DNA of 64,000 bases from Microcebus murinus (GCF_040939455.1 NC_134117.1:63386501-63450500), one strand, 5' to 3'; shown: positions 11,671 through 23,960, counted from the stretch's first letter. Translations and numbers: made by a program. The notes: generated by a model not told the origin, from the sequence alone.

Positions 11671-12575
11671 CTATGAAGGCTCCAGCTTTGTTTTTGTTGA
11701 AGATCATGTGGACAAATGTCTTGCACTAGGATAGTTTATAACTTAAGACAATAGTTTCCTCCTCATTAATGGACTATTCTTTTTGGAAATTAGCTATTAC
11801 ACTTAAGATTTTTGTGGCAACACTGAGATGTGTACTGTACTCCTCCTCCATAAAAAGGTCTTTTTAGTATTTTAAGCATTAATCAAACCTGGGTCTATTT
11901 GCTTCCCCACCCTCAGACCATGCAAGTGCTCATTGCTGAATATAGAACTGTGTTCTCCGCTCTTGGTTGGTTGGTCATCTGGCTCAGAGAAGCTGGATAC
12001 TTTAACATGACACAGTTACAGAAAAATGCAGTGTTTTCTTGGGTGGCCAAAAAAAGAAATGAGGTGGGTGTTGAGCAATTAGGACTTTATTTCTTTAAAT
12101 TTCTTTTGAAACCTGTGAAGTCAACCAACATCTATATGCTTTTTAGTTTCATTTGTTTTTCATAGAAATGAAACATCAAATAATATTTGAAAATATCTTT
12201 TATGCTCAGCTGTGGACGTTTTTGAATCCATGAGTAACAGGGAGCTACTTGGCATCATAAAATATGGAGTGTTGGTTTATTGCACCAGCAATTAAGCCAG
12301 GAGAGAATCCTGTTAGCTTCCTGCTGAGATATGAGCTCTCATGGTACCTGAGTTTATCTCACCTCTCTGTGCGACCCCTCAGAGCCTCCCAGAGGAGAAT
12401 GCAGGTTCGCCCCTTCTACATGCAGAGGAGACGGGAAGGTAGCATGGTAATGGTGATAATCACTCTGTCCTCTGGACAGCCTGGACACCAGGGGAGTGTG
12501 GGGTTTAAGTAAATGCCTATTCATTCCTCTCTTCTCAGTGCAGGCCCTTATCTCTCTGTCAAGTTGAGGGACTCA
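11671..12575. other. Unassigned sequence
   Basis: No repeat recognised. An 88-codon frame (11899-12165) and an 82-codon frame (12264-12512) lie here. Neither looks like a known protein, and codon use is unremarkable. Confidence 0.4.
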
Positions 12576-12906
12576 GTCTAGTTCAGTGCTACCCAGTAGA
12601 AATGTAACATGAACTACATCTGGAATTTAAAGTTTTCTAGTACCCATATGAAGAAAGTAAAAAGAAGCAGGCAAATTAATTGTAATAATATATCTAACTC
12701 AATACATCTACAAATCATTTGAATGTGTATTCAACATAAACATTTTTAATGAAATATTTTATATTCTTTTTTGTGCATTATATATTCAAAATCTGGTGTG
12801 TAACTCACACTTAACAGCACATCTCAATTCGCACTGGTTGCATTTCCAAGTTCTTGCTGGCCACTCACGGCTAGTGGGGACCACATTGGACAGTGTAGGT
12901 CTGTTT
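12576..12906 (+). mobile_element. Complete non-autonomous hAT (Charlie-type) element
   Basis: A 315-bp element at 12584-12898 with degenerate terminal inverted repeats: 5' 'cagtgctacccagta', and a 3' end that reads in reverse complement 'ctacactgtccaatg'. The interior matches a known MER-class consensus ('ttttctagtacccatatgaa', 'aatctggtgtgtaactcaca', 'agcacatctcaattcgcact'). Flanking 8-mers gtctagtt and gtctgttt agree at 6 of 8 positions, fitting the 8-bp duplication hAT makes. There is no transposase. The exact subfamily is not assigned. Confidence 0.75.
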
Positions 12907-13499
12907 TATTGCTTAACCATCCTGGCCCATAGTAGAAAGTGCTCTTTCTATGAGACATCCTTTTTTCTTCAGTAAATCCTTATTAGGCATCTAATATTTA
13001 CACTCTTTACTGTGTTTTGGTTATGTGGCCATGTAAGTTCATGTTCAATGAATTCTAATCGTTGAACCAAGAAACATAATAATAAGTAGTATAAATAAAG
13101 TAAAATTTCTGAATGCCTGTTTGCTAACTGTATCATACAAAAGCAGCTGGGTATGAGTTTTCATGAACTTAGAGTGCAGTTTTGGGATCACCCAACTTAA
13201 AATTATAGGTTATGTGGCATACGAGGCTTCGGGGGGCTTTGGATGACATCATGGAGAGTTAGACAGTCATCTTCTAAATGCAGGTGAAATTGAAATAGAA
13301 TAAATGAACTCACAGGACTGCTATCGAAGAGACATAGTATACTATTTAGATGTCAGACACAGAAGACAAAATGGCGAGGATGGTTCTGAGCACTAGCTTT
13401 AGTACAAGAGGAAGCATTGCCAATTACATGCCGCGATTTGTATCTGAGGCACGTCTTTCTTGGGCATCTCATGAGTTGCATGAGGAGGGCCAACTAGTA
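12907..13499. other. Unassigned sequence
   Basis: No repeat or gene recognised. A 91-codon frame begins at 13350 and runs into the MIR downstream, which argues against it being a gene. Confidence 0.4.
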
Positions 13500-13745
13500 A
13501 TGCATAATAATAGCACTGCCTTTTTCCAAGTGCCTACTCATGTTAGTCAGTGTTCTAGTACATTTTCGAACTTACATTTTACAAAGAAATGTCATGAAAC
13601 GGGCACTATTATTATCTCCATTTAACTGATGATGAAATTTGAAGTACAGCGATGTTAGGAAGTGGGCCCGGGACCACATGAATATCAAGTGCAGGAACCA
13701 AGACTTTGACCTAGTTCTATCTAACCCTAAAACTTATATTTATAT
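13500..13745 (-). repeat. MIR SINE, antisense
   Basis: Reverse complement of MIR: 'attattatctccatttaact', 'gatgatgaaatttgaagtac', 'gatgttaggaagtgggcccg' and 'caagactttgacctagttct'. Confidence 0.65.
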
Positions 13746-15405
13746 TGCTCCTCAAATTAGACAATATGGCTCAGCATATAAATAACTAGTCACACATTAT
13801 TAACATGTATCTGGATTAATGGAGAAGCTTGATTACATGTTTTCTGATTTTAACCAGGCTAGACTGAAATTAAATCATTAAGTGCACTTAAATCATTTAA
13901 CTTATTCAAGAACCAATTCACATGCCACTTTCTACAAAGAGCCACACATCAAACCCATCAATTGGAATTCATCTCTCCATTCTCTGATCTCCCCAAACAA
14001 TTCACACGTCACATGGTACATAATAACCTCCTTTGATTGTAGTTATAGATGAACATGTATTATCTGCCATTTTTCTCCACCCTTATACACAGAGTAGCTG
14101 TTCAAAACGTATGTCAAATAGATGAACTAAAGGCTAGAGGTTGAATGACTGAATGAATGTGAATATTCTTGTTCTATTCAAAATAAGAGATCTGTTTTTA
14201 TAAATTACCTTGAGGGTAGATTTTTGGGTAAAACCCTTTGATTATGACAACAATACCCAACGTAACTATTTGTGAGAGGAGGGTGGTTTTAAAAACTGAA
14301 ATAGTCATGGACTTGGAGTATTAAATACTAATATTATGTGTGCATTGGTTTATCATCTACAACATATAAATAGTTTGTGTTTGATTTGACAGAACTAGCT
14401 TCACACATTTTAGAAAACATCTTTCCCCTGACTCCCCTTCAAGCTGTACCTTGGCAGGGACAAGAGTGAGAGCATTGGGCACCACAGGAATTATTGTGAG
14501 CTTTCAGAATGAAAATCTGTTTCCATGACTAGTAGTTTTCAAGAAACATGGGCATGGTTTACCCTTTTGTGCACATTTTAGACAAAAGTTGCAGAGTGAT
14601 GTGTTTGTTTAGTCCAATGGAATACCAAGGGTTAATCTTGAAGGAGAACTTTTCACTGGAATGTTCATTATCTTTGTCATCCAAATGCATATACCACACT
14701 CAGAAAATAGAATGGCGCTGTGGCCTGAATGGAACAGAAATACTTCTGTCATATTGAAATGTATTTTGGATACCATTTGACATTTTTAAGAAGTGGCTCC
14801 ATGAAATTTTTTTGAAAGTGGATTTATTTATTCACTCATTCATTCATATGCTGTTTTTTCATTTATATATTCCCCCATCTTATTCTAGAAAGGGTTTAAG
14901 CTGGCCCATAATTTGTTGTATTTGGAATGTTTCTTTATAGGTCAAGGACTGTAGTTTTCCAGTGAACGGATTTAAAGAACTGCAGTCCTCTGACTCAGGC
15001 TTGAATTCAGTTGTGATATAGCTCATTTGGGCTTTCTCTGTTATGTGGGCAGAGTAAACACAAGTGTAAATTGGTGACAGCATTTTGGATTCCTCGGGTC
15101 AGGTACTCTTTCATTTATCTACTTTTTACTCCATACAAAAGAAAGGCAAGATCATTATTTTCTGTCACCCTGTTTTCTGGATTTTTCTGTTTGTAAATTA
15201 TGTCTCATTTGCTCTGTTTAGCAGTTAGTCACATAGCATAAAGACGAACCATTTTAATAAATGCCTTCCTTGCAAGTATAGCATGCATCTCTTTTTTTTT
15301 ATTTTATTGGAAAATTATTTTAAATTTAGTCAAAGGAAGGTTCTTAAGGCAAACAAGAACTTGCTAATAAAGAGCTGTTCTATTTTACTAATGAAGTACT
15401 ATTAA

Positions 15406-15408
<3 letters not shown>
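13746..15408. other. Unassigned AT-rich sequence
   Basis: About 1.7 kb without a confident repeat. 'attcactcattcattcat' near 14830 is a short ATTC run. No coding evidence. Confidence 0.4.

Positions 15409-15438
<30 letters not shown>
15409..15438. repeat. (AT)n microsatellite
   Basis: Fifteen uninterrupted AT units. Confidence 0.95.
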
Positions 15439-15441
<3 letters not shown>

Positions 15442-15630
15442 ACCTGCTGCATGTGGTTTCCTCGACTGTTCATACTTCTGGATTTTTTTACAAAAGCATC
15501 TAAACGACCGTGAGCAGTGAATGGAATCATTGCATTTTCCTGTTAAGCAAGTTTTGGGATACATCTGGTATTTAATAACCCATTGCATTTTGATTTATTG
15601 TACCCCATTAAACATTATTACATTGTAACT

Positions 15631-15633
<3 letters not shown>

Positions 15634-15670
<37 letters not shown>

Positions 15671-15692
15671 TTTGCATGTGCGTGCACACACA
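15634..15692. repeat. (CA)n microsatellite with internal hairpin
   Basis: (CA)n to about 15670, then cacgcacat (15663-15671), loop ttgc, and atgtgcgtg (15676-15684), a perfect 9-bp stem, then CA again. Apart from the loop it is almost entirely alternating purine-pyrimidine. Confidence 0.95.
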
Positions 15693-15959
15693 CCCTTGCT
15701 GTTTTGGTTTAATTATACTACATAGGCCTCCTGTTCCCATTGTGTTTTGGGGCAGTAAACGTTAGCTATCTATGAATTCCTGCTAGGGTCAGCTGAGAGT
15801 TTGTATAGAAAGGGCCCAGCCTAGAACTTCATGTGTAGGGGACTAGGGTGCTTGATAAGTGAGGAAATGGGTCACAGGGCTGAAAAAGTGTCGAGTCAGC
15901 AGAAGATATGAGAATGTGTGCGGGCATTGAACTTCAGAAGGACATTTGCCTCAAAACCA

Positions 15960-16115
15960 GGCACTGATGTTGGATCTGTCTCTTAGGTCTCTTTGAGCTT
16001 CCGTGGCCTAATCTGTGCAGGCACAGTGGTAATACTTAAATTGAACGTGCATCAGGATTGGCAATAAATGTGTGAGGTGTCTAGCATGTATTAGAAACTC
16101 ATCTATAATGTTGGC
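15960..16115 (+). repeat. Probable MIR fragment
   Basis: Ordered weak match: 'gtctctttgagcttccgtgg', 'taatctgtgcaggcacagtg', 'gtaatacttaaattgaacgt' and 'gcaataaatgtgtgagg'. Confidence 0.45.
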
Positions 16116-16367
16116 TGGGGTGCCATCATCATCATGCAATTTCATTGCCAACATGGATGTGGCAAATGATGGATCCCTCCCAAAACATACGGAGAGCAGC
16201 TGAGATTAGATATTGGGGAGAAAATTTAGGACAAAACCAAGGCAACTAAAGCATTTAGGAGCTAGGCAAAAATGAGACCCACATGAATATCTAGAGTTGT
16301 TAACCACCAGTGTGGGAGGGGAGGCCGCAGGCCAGGAGGACCGCTAGGAATTGTATTCTGTTCCCGC

Positions 16368-16410
16368 AAGACCTTCTTTGAGAAGGTCTTTGACCTTGAC
16401 TTTGACCTTG
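16368..16410. promoter_or_regulatory. Perfect hairpin joined to tandem TGACCTTG half-sites
   Basis: Stem aagaccttct (16368-16377), loop ttg, and agaaggtctt (16381-16390) form a perfect 10-bp stem. TGACCTTGA follows at 16391-16399, whose reverse complement TCAAGGTCA is the consensus monomer site of the NR5A/ERR nuclear receptors. A second TGACCTTG lies at 16403-16410. The half-sites are direct repeats 6 bp apart. Function is inference. Confidence 0.35.
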
Positions 16411-16989
16411 TCTTGAGTGGGTTCTCCTTCACCACTGCTGCTGGCCACACCTGACAAAGACACTAATACATGAAAAATTAAATATCAATAAAAAAATAAC
16501 ATTATAAGACATGCCTCAAGGCAGTATGAATATCAAGTACCAGATGTGATGATGGAATTAATTATGTTGGAGTTCAGAGGACACAGATGTCTCCTGGCCT
16601 GAGGTATAAAGGATACCACTTTGAGAAAGGAAGCTTTGACTTTGTTTTTGAAGAATTATGCAGGGAGCACTGTGGGCAGAGGAGTTTTGGGAAAGAAATG
16701 GGATCTTGCTTGATCAACTGCACTGTGAGTCACCTGTCACCTGGTTGGCCAGACTGCAAATTTTAAAGTCACCTTTCCTCACCCCCACTATCCTGCAACC
16801 AAAAAGAAAACAGAATTATTCATTCCAGTTTTAGTTTCTGCAGAATCTTTGGCATTCATTCCTGATGCTTTGCTGTCCGGTTATCCCTCATCTCGGCCAC
16901 GAGCACCAGTCTGAGTCGTAGGCAGCCCAGGTTTAGTGAGTAAGGTTATCCATTTTAAAAAATGAATATTTGAGGACATTAATGTGTGG
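16411..16989. other. Unassigned sequence
   Basis: No repeat or gene recognised. Confidence 0.4.
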
Positions 16990-18840
16990 TGAACTTTTAG
17001 TTTTCAGACTTTTCAAATAACACATGCATATTCAATTTGGAAAATTTTGAGGTTGGTTTAAACAAAATGAAATTCAGTGAATCTGTAATTATGCCAATCC
17101 CAGAATGCGAACTACCATGCTTATTTCTACATACACTTCCAAATTTATAATATTATGAATAATAGTAAACATCAATAAGTACACATCATATTTCACAAAA
17201 CATGGGGTCACTTATTCCTAATCTATTTTATCCACTTAGTATTTTGTAAACATATTTCCTTGTTACACATGTACTTTAATAACATCTTTTTCAAAGTGAA
17301 CAGAAATTCATTGTATAGAAGAGAATATGATTTCTTTGTTCATTCCCATGTATGTTTCTTGTAATATTTTTCTCATAATCTTGGTGATAGGCTAAATTTT
17401 TACATACATTCATAATAATGTTTTATGCTACTTTTTTGTCAGAATATATTTTCTGGTCAAATGGTATGCACATTTTTTAATCTTTAAGATATAAGCAATA
17501 GCCAAATTGCTTTGAGAATATTGATATCAACTTATGTGAAATGCTATTGTTTCAGAGTGCCCCTTCTTAGAATCTTAGCCAATGCTGACACTTATGAATA
17601 AATAAATAAATAAACAAGTAAATAAATAAATGCCTAGACACTTTGGTGGAAGGAAACTGGAATTCCATTATATTATCATGCTAATTTCCACTAACCCAAA
17701 TACTAATTGTATTCTTTATTCATATTTTTCTTAATTGTAATATGTTTGTTCATAATGTTGGCCTATTTTTGGAGGCATTTCTACTTTACTATCTGATTTG
17801 AGATAGCTCTTAATATATATTAATGGTAATAATTCCATCTCTGCTGCAATTCCAAATATTTTTGGTTCAGATAGTCTTTCTTTTAGTATTTGGATTTCTT
17901 CCCCCAAGTCAAACCTCTCGGCCTTTTTCTTCATGGTTTTTAACTTTCTGAAAACACCTTCCTCTTATTCCTACCATGTTTCTGATTGTATTTTTTCATT
18001 TTTAAGTTTTAATGTTTCTAAAATTATTTTTGATGAGAATAAAGGGTCCAATTTTGACTGCTTACAGACATTTAGTAGGTTTTATTATTCTATTTCTTGT
18101 TAGTGCCATACATTAAAACATTCAAATAAATTTTCAGTGTCTATTAGTGTGCATCATTTTAAAAAAGTAATCTAGCTATTTTCACTTTTCCTTATGAAAT
18201 TTAGACTTATTTTTTAAAATGCCAATATAATTTTTAGTGGAACTTGGAGTGGAAGTGATATTTATGTAAATTTGAGAAATGGATACATTACAATATCATT
18301 TTTTACCACATAGCAACATTTGTGTCTCTATTTATTCAAGCCACCTTTTCTTTTGTGAAAGTATTGCACTTTCCTTCATATAATCTCTTTTGCAGTATAT
18401 TCCCAAGTGTTTGCATTTTATCCTTGTCTGATTTCTGAATTTAAATGGAATGCCACAAGTGTTATACTACCTAATGTGATGGTAAAGATAAGCCTACTAT
18501 TGCTATTTTATTAGGCATTTTTAAATTAGGAATAAATAGTAAAATACTTAAAGTCTTTTCTGTCTTCTGATAGAATATATATACTTTTTCTTTTTTGACT
18601 TGGTTATATTAGGGGTTAAATTTAGAATCTCTTATATTGGCACTTACTTGCAAGTTATGAACAAATCCTTTTGTAATATCTAGTATTATAAGATGCTTAT
18701 TAAGATAATATTCAGATTTTATATTTATATTCATATGAAAAATTTGCCATTAGTTTCTATTTTGTTTTATTATTTTGGGAGGGTCAGGTTTGGACATCAG
18801 TTTATTCTGGATTTTTGTCTAATTTGTAAACCATTCCATC
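16990..18840 (-). mobile_element. Degenerate L1M-type LINE, antisense
   Basis: Very diverged antisense L1: 'tttcaaataacacatgcata', 'ttatccacttagtattttgt', 'catatttccttgttacacat', 'tttctggtcaaatggtatgc' and 'aagcaatagccaaattgctt'. Later, at 17735-17790, the text resembles the reversed ORF2-to-3' UTR part. No frame is open. The upstream half (after about 18030) is a weaker match and could be more than one fragment. Confidence 0.5.
17597..17631. repeat. (AATA)n microsatellite
   Basis: Tetranucleotide run with one AAC/AAGT interruption. Confidence 0.9.
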
Positions 18841-18869
18841 CTTTTCAGAATTCACCATGAGCTGGATTT

Positions 18870-19082
18870 GGAATGGTTGTTCTTGGAAAATATTTTAGAA
18901 TTTTGAATTATTTACTGACAAAATTAGAGAATGTCTGGAATTTGCTTAAAAGTAATCTCAGGACAAGCGTGGAGGGAGAGTCTGTCAGAGTAGTATGTAT
19001 GGGGCTGGTTCATTGTATATTGTTTTCTCTTTATACACATTTGACATGTTCTGTAATAAAAAAGTTTCTAAAAATGAAATAA
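18870..19082 (+). mobile_element. L1M 3' end, sense
   Basis: Reads 'ctggaatttgcttaaaagta' through 'ggctggttcattgtatattg' to 'ctgtaataaaaaagtttcta', the typical last ~200 bp of old L1M elements ending in the AATAAAAAG poly(A)-signal region. It has opposite orientation to the L1M piece before it. Confidence 0.6.
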
Positions 19083-19259
19083 CCTGCAAGGTATTTCAGT
19101 AGTGTATTCAGGTTTTCTAAAGTCTCTAGTTGTTTTGATAATTTGCAGTTTCATTAGGAAATAGCATGAGATGTGAATATTTGTAAACATGGACTTTTAT
19201 CAAGTTTCCCTGTCTAATGTAGCACATTTCTACTTTATCTCTTTTAATTAGATTAAAAG

Positions 19260-19860
19260 TTTCACTCTGTAAAATCATCTTCCTCAGTCTCACTTCTGAT
19301 CACATTACACACCTGTGGGTAACTCCTTTACTTCCTCAGTCAAATTTGGAGTTTCTTGGGGGCAGACAAGAAGGTCTTCATGTGCTGGCCCCAGCCTGCC
19401 TCTCAAACCTGAGCTCCAGCTTTATCTCCACCCCGATTCTCCACACTTCCAGCAGACACTTAGGAAATTCTGTCTCCTCAGCCTGGGGTGTTGTCAGCCT
19501 AAAAATACCCTACTCCCTCTCCAAGTCCTCCACAGAATGTTGTTTCTTTTAAGCCTTCCACACATTCTCCCTTGTCTCCATCTTCTCTCCCTTCTCTGTG
19601 CCACATGATGTTTTGTTCAAACTGGTGTAGCTTTTCTTGTACTGTGTGAGTTTGCGTATTTGGAAAGCCACCTTGTTCTTCTCTCCACCCAGTCTCTTAG
19701 CAGAAGACCCTGGCAATCAGTAGGCATGGGGAGAATATTTATAGGATGGGTGTGTTATGGAACAGGCTGCATCTCTGCCTGAGGCCAGCAGTCTCCTGGT
19801 TTTTCCCCAGCACTAGCAGAAGTAGGTGCTCATTAAATGTTTGCTGGATGAATGCTGAGT
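19260..19860 (+). repeat. L2 LINE, sense 3' end
   Basis: Colinear L2: 'cacttctgatcacattacac', 'cttcatgtgctggccccagc', 'tctccaagtcctccacagaa', and the terminal 'gtaggtgctcattaaatgtt' with 'tgctggatgaatgctga'. The 97- and 68-codon frames inside it are by-products. Confidence 0.6.
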
Positions 19861-20497
19861 GCATGGAGTAGGCAGAATATATGTAGGTCATTGGGAGCCA
19901 GACCTTAACAGGATTAGTGGAGAGAAGTAGTGAGGGATAACTTTGGGCCAGGTTGTCATTCAGAGTTTGTGAGCAGGAGCAAATAGGGCTGGTAGTGAGT
20001 ACAGGAGGGAAAGAACATGGACACAGGTAATGTAGATAGGATAAGCCAATGCCCTTCAGAGGTTCTCACAGCAATATGTATCTTTTCCAAGTCATAATTA
20101 AAAGAAACGATGTCTTTATGAAGGTAACAGAAATATGCTCCACAAATATTTTCTCTTCATATCTAAATCACTTTCTCATAATTTGTTTTACTGTCATTTC
20201 ATCAGAATGACTATAGTAAAAGAATTTAGAAAGAAAGTTATCTGGAATCCTAAGGAGTTTAGATAAAGATCATTAGCCTGACTGAGTTTTTCCTCCATCT
20301 GCCCTTGGGTGAGTGGGTTGTAGCCTTCCTCCTGAAGTTCACAGGCTATTACAAGTTCCCTTGTGGGGTTTTTCAGCTTCCTTATAAGAATGAGCTACAC
20401 CAGGGAGTACATTTGGGTGGAAGGAGCCCCAGGAATGTCCCATTCTAATTGGTTTGGTTAATAAGACCATCAACATGTGCAGGTAGGGAATGCAGAT
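19861..20497. other. Unassigned sequence
   Basis: No repeat I can name; 19870-20060 is purine-rich and could be an old MER/L2 remnant. Confidence 0.35.
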
Positions 20498-22639
20498 TAT
20501 CACAGGATTTTTTTTTTAATATTAAGGGAGTACAAATGTTTTAGGTTGCATGGATGACTTTTGTAATGATTGAGTCCCAGCTAATGGTGTGTCCATCACC
20601 TAAATAGTGTTCATGGTACCCATTAGGTAGAGTTTTATCCTCTTCCCACCTGTCCCCCACAGTTTATTTCCACTGAATTTTCTTTCCTCCTGTGCACATG
20701 TGTGCTCATCGGTTAGTTCCTATTTAATAGTGAGTGCATGTGATGCTTGGTTTTCCATTTTTGAAACACTTCACTTAGGAGAATGGTCTCCAGTTCAATC
20801 CTGATTGTTGCAAAAGGCATTAATTCACCTTTTTTTAATGGCTGAGTAGTACTCCATGGTATACATATACCGCATTTTATTAATCCACTATGAATTATTG
20901 GGAACTTGGGTTGATTCCACATCTTTGCAATTATGAATTGTACTGCAGTAAACATTCGAGTTAGGTGTCTTTTTGATGAAAAGTCTTTTTTTCTTTGTGT
21001 AAATATCCAATAATGGGATTGCTGGATCACATGATAGATGTACTTTCAGTTTTTTGAGGAATCTCCATAATGCTTTCCACAGAGGTTGTACCAATTTGCA
21101 ATCCCACCAATAGTATATAAGTGTTCTTTTCTCTTGGTATCCACACCAGCATTCCATTGTTTTGGACTTTTAAATAAAAGCCATTTTACTGGGGTAAGGT
21201 GCTATCTCATTATGGTTTTAATTTGCATTTCCCTGATGATTAGTGATGTTGAGCATTTTTCATATGTTTATCTGTCACTTATCTTTCCTCTGAGAAGCTT
21301 CTGTTCATGACTTTTGCCCACTTTTCATAGGGTTGTCTTTTCTTGCTGCTTTGCTTGAGTTCCTTGTAAATTCCAGTTATTAGCCTTTTATCAGATATGT
21401 AGTTGAGAATATTTGCTTCTATTCCGTAGGTTGTTTATTTGCTCTGTTGATTGTTTCCTTAGCTGTGCAGAATCTTTTTGGTTTAATCAAATCCTATTTA
21501 TTAATTTTTCTTATTGCCATAATTGCCATTGGGGTCTTTTTTTATAAATTCTTTGCAAAGGCCAATGTCTAGAAGACCTTTACCTACATTTTCCTCTAGA
21601 ATTCTTATGGTTTCAGTCTTTAAATTTAAGTCTTTTATCCATCTTGAATTAATTTTTGTGAGTTGTGAGAGGTAGTTGTCCTGTTTCATTCTTCTGCATG
21701 TGGCTGTCCAATTTTCTCAACACCATTTATTGGATAGAGCTTCTTTTCCCCAGTGTATGTTTTTGTCTGCTTTGTCAAAGATCAGTTGATTGTAGGTAGA
21801 TGGTTTAAATCTGGATTCTCTGGATTCTCTGTTCCATTCAACTGGTCTATGCCTCTGTTTTTGTACAATACTATGCTGTTTTGGCTACTGTAGCCTTGTG
21901 GAATAATTTGAAGTCTGGTAATGTGATGTGCCTCCAGATTTGTTCTTTTTGCTTAAGATTTCTTTGGCTATTCAGGCTCTTTTCTGTTTCCAAACAAAGC
22001 ATAGAATTAATTTTTCTAGATCTGTGGAGTATGAATTTAATAATCTGATGGGGATTGTATGGAATTTATAAAGCACTTTGGGTAGTATGGACATTTCAAC
22101 AATGTTTATTTTACCTATCCATGAGCATGCTATGTTTTTCCATTTGTTTGTATCCTCTGTGATTTGTTTCATCGTAATTCTCCTTGTAGAGATCTTTCAC
22201 CTCCTTGGTTAAGTATAATATATTCCTAGGTATTTTATTTTCTTTGTAGCTTTTGTGAATGGTACTGAGTCATTGATTTGACTCTCGGCTTGATTGTTAT
22301 TAGTATATGGAAATACTACTGATTTATGCACATTGATTTTTGTATCCTGAGACTTTGCTGAATTTATTTATCAATTCCAGGAGACTCTCAGTGGAATCTA
22401 TGGGGTTTTCTAGGTAAAAGATCATATCATCAGCAAAAAAAAGATAGTTTGACCTCTTCTTTCCCAATTTGGATGCCCTTAATATTCTTCCCTTGTCTGA
22501 TTGCTCTGGCTAGGACTTTCAGTACTATGTTGAATAGAAGTGGTGACAGTGGGCACCCTTGTCTTGTTCCAGTTCTTAGAGGGAATGCTTTCAACTTTTT
22601 CCCATTCAGTATGATGTTGGCTGTATCACAGGATTTTTT
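20498..22639 (-). mobile_element. L1, 5'-truncated, with perfect 16-bp target duplication
   Basis: Antisense LINE-1 (body 20514-22623, about 2.1 kb), starting within the reverse transcriptase domain and running through the ORF2 C-terminus, 3' UTR and poly(A), seen as poly(T) near 20508-20517. Minus-strand blocks match L1 ORF2 in order: [20 protein letters not shown] (22430-22648), [20 protein letters not shown] (21972-22172), INSRWIKDLN (21501-21689), YYWWDCKLVQPLWK (20888-21157) and AKMWNQPKFPI (20713-21030). The duplication tatcacaggatttttt is at 20498-20513 and 22624-22639. On the minus strand the target reads TT/AAAA, as expected for the L1 endonuclease. ORF2 has several stops and frameshifts, one exactly at the catalytic FADD motif (about 22430-22446). 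It is inactive. Confidence 0.95.
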
Positions 22640-23599
22640 AAGCCTCAAGTTCAGAAATAACTTTTAGTCAAGGCTTTGAGCACTTTGTCTAGTTTGCTCA
22701 TTTGCCTCTAGGATTGGTGGTATTATTTGGGTTAAACAAGGGTCTATCATTGGGGGAATATTGGTAGAGTTACTGAAATGTACAGTTCTTTAATGGAAGA
22801 GATTGCCTATTTAATAATTACTATTCTCTAGTACTTGTGTGTGTGTTAGCTGTGAAAGAAGAGGGAGGGACTTATGTAACATTTGATGTACTTGCAGGTG
22901 AAAGATAAAATAAAGGCCTAAAGAGGGAAAAACATTTTCCAATATACTTTTAGATCCTCAAACTTCCTTTTAATCCAGTGCTATATGTGTTTGATTCATA
23001 TCCATTTAGAGAAATTCATCATTTGACTGTTGTGAGATTTATTTTCCATTGTGTTGCAGGTTTCAAAGACCTTCCCCAAATATAATTTGCAGACAGTTAA
23101 TTGTTATCACCGATTATATTGGCAAATGTCAAAATGATTATGTAAAAAAGCTAACCAAAGATATAAAGGCCTTTCTTGAGAAGTATGCAGTCATGGGCAG
23201 GATGATCACTTGGGAAGTATGATGTACTGGGAATTAGGTACATGCTATGAGGTACTTTTGATCTAGTCCGACTTTCTTCACTACATGTAAAGGAAAATAG
23301 GATGCAGGAAAATCCATTTAGGAAGTAGAATTCCAGTTGACTATGCACTGTTAAAATGCGAGGGCTTGAATTAATCGTTTCTGCAATTCCGGGACCTATC
23401 ATGGTATGTGGTGTTATGGGGGTAAGCAATAGATGTGTATGGAATTGGATCTGATTCTGAATAATTGATTATAGTGTCATACTCCAGGGAAATTTGTAAT
23501 GGATGACACACTGAGGTTGTGTTTGCAAATATGAAGTGCAAATTGGAATTAATTACCATGGTCTTTTTGGGGTAAGTACTTTCTTTTGTCAATCCAGAT
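22640..23599. other. Unassigned sequence
   Basis: About 1 kb with no repeat recognised. A 92-codon minus frame at 23151-23429 has no recognisable similarity. Confidence 0.4.
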
Positions 23600-23960
23600 A
23601 AGTGATATAAAAGTACCTTCTGGATCTGAATTAGCTGGATAATTCTTCACTTTTGCTCAAGCCTTTAAACTGGTAGGAGCTTTAATGGATATTAATTAGT
23701 GTGAAAGCTTTTCATTCTTTGAGGAACTTTTTTTTTCTTTAACAGAGCAATCTATCTTGATTGACAGATGGATCCCTATGTTTCATGTTTTATTGTTTTT
23801 GAAGAAAGGGGCTTTGATTTCCTGCCAGGGAGCTTTCATAAAAGGACCTTAGCTTGCTGAGCCCTGATTAGACATCAGGGAGAGGTAATGATCATTTTGT
23901 GTAGCTCTCTTCTCAAAGGTGAAGAGGCTAAAATTACAATGACTCTAGAAGAGTGCTGAA
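23600..23960. promoter_or_regulatory. Candidate enhancer-like element with a TGATTGACAG site
   Basis: Repeat-free segment with TGATTGACAG at 23758-23767, the composite site bound by PBX-MEIS/PREP homeodomain pairs, followed at once by ATGG. It also has ATTAATTAG (23691-23699), a homeodomain core, and 'ggtaatgatcatt' near 23885. Only the motifs are seen; enhancer function is inference. Confidence 0.3.

Noticed and set aside
13350..13625. 91-codon frame starting MSDTEDK, considered as a small gene
   Set aside because: Its second half is antisense MIR sequence.
20713..22648. L1 ORF2 fragments as a functional reverse transcriptase gene
   Set aside because: 5' truncated, with stops and frameshifts including one at the catalytic motif.
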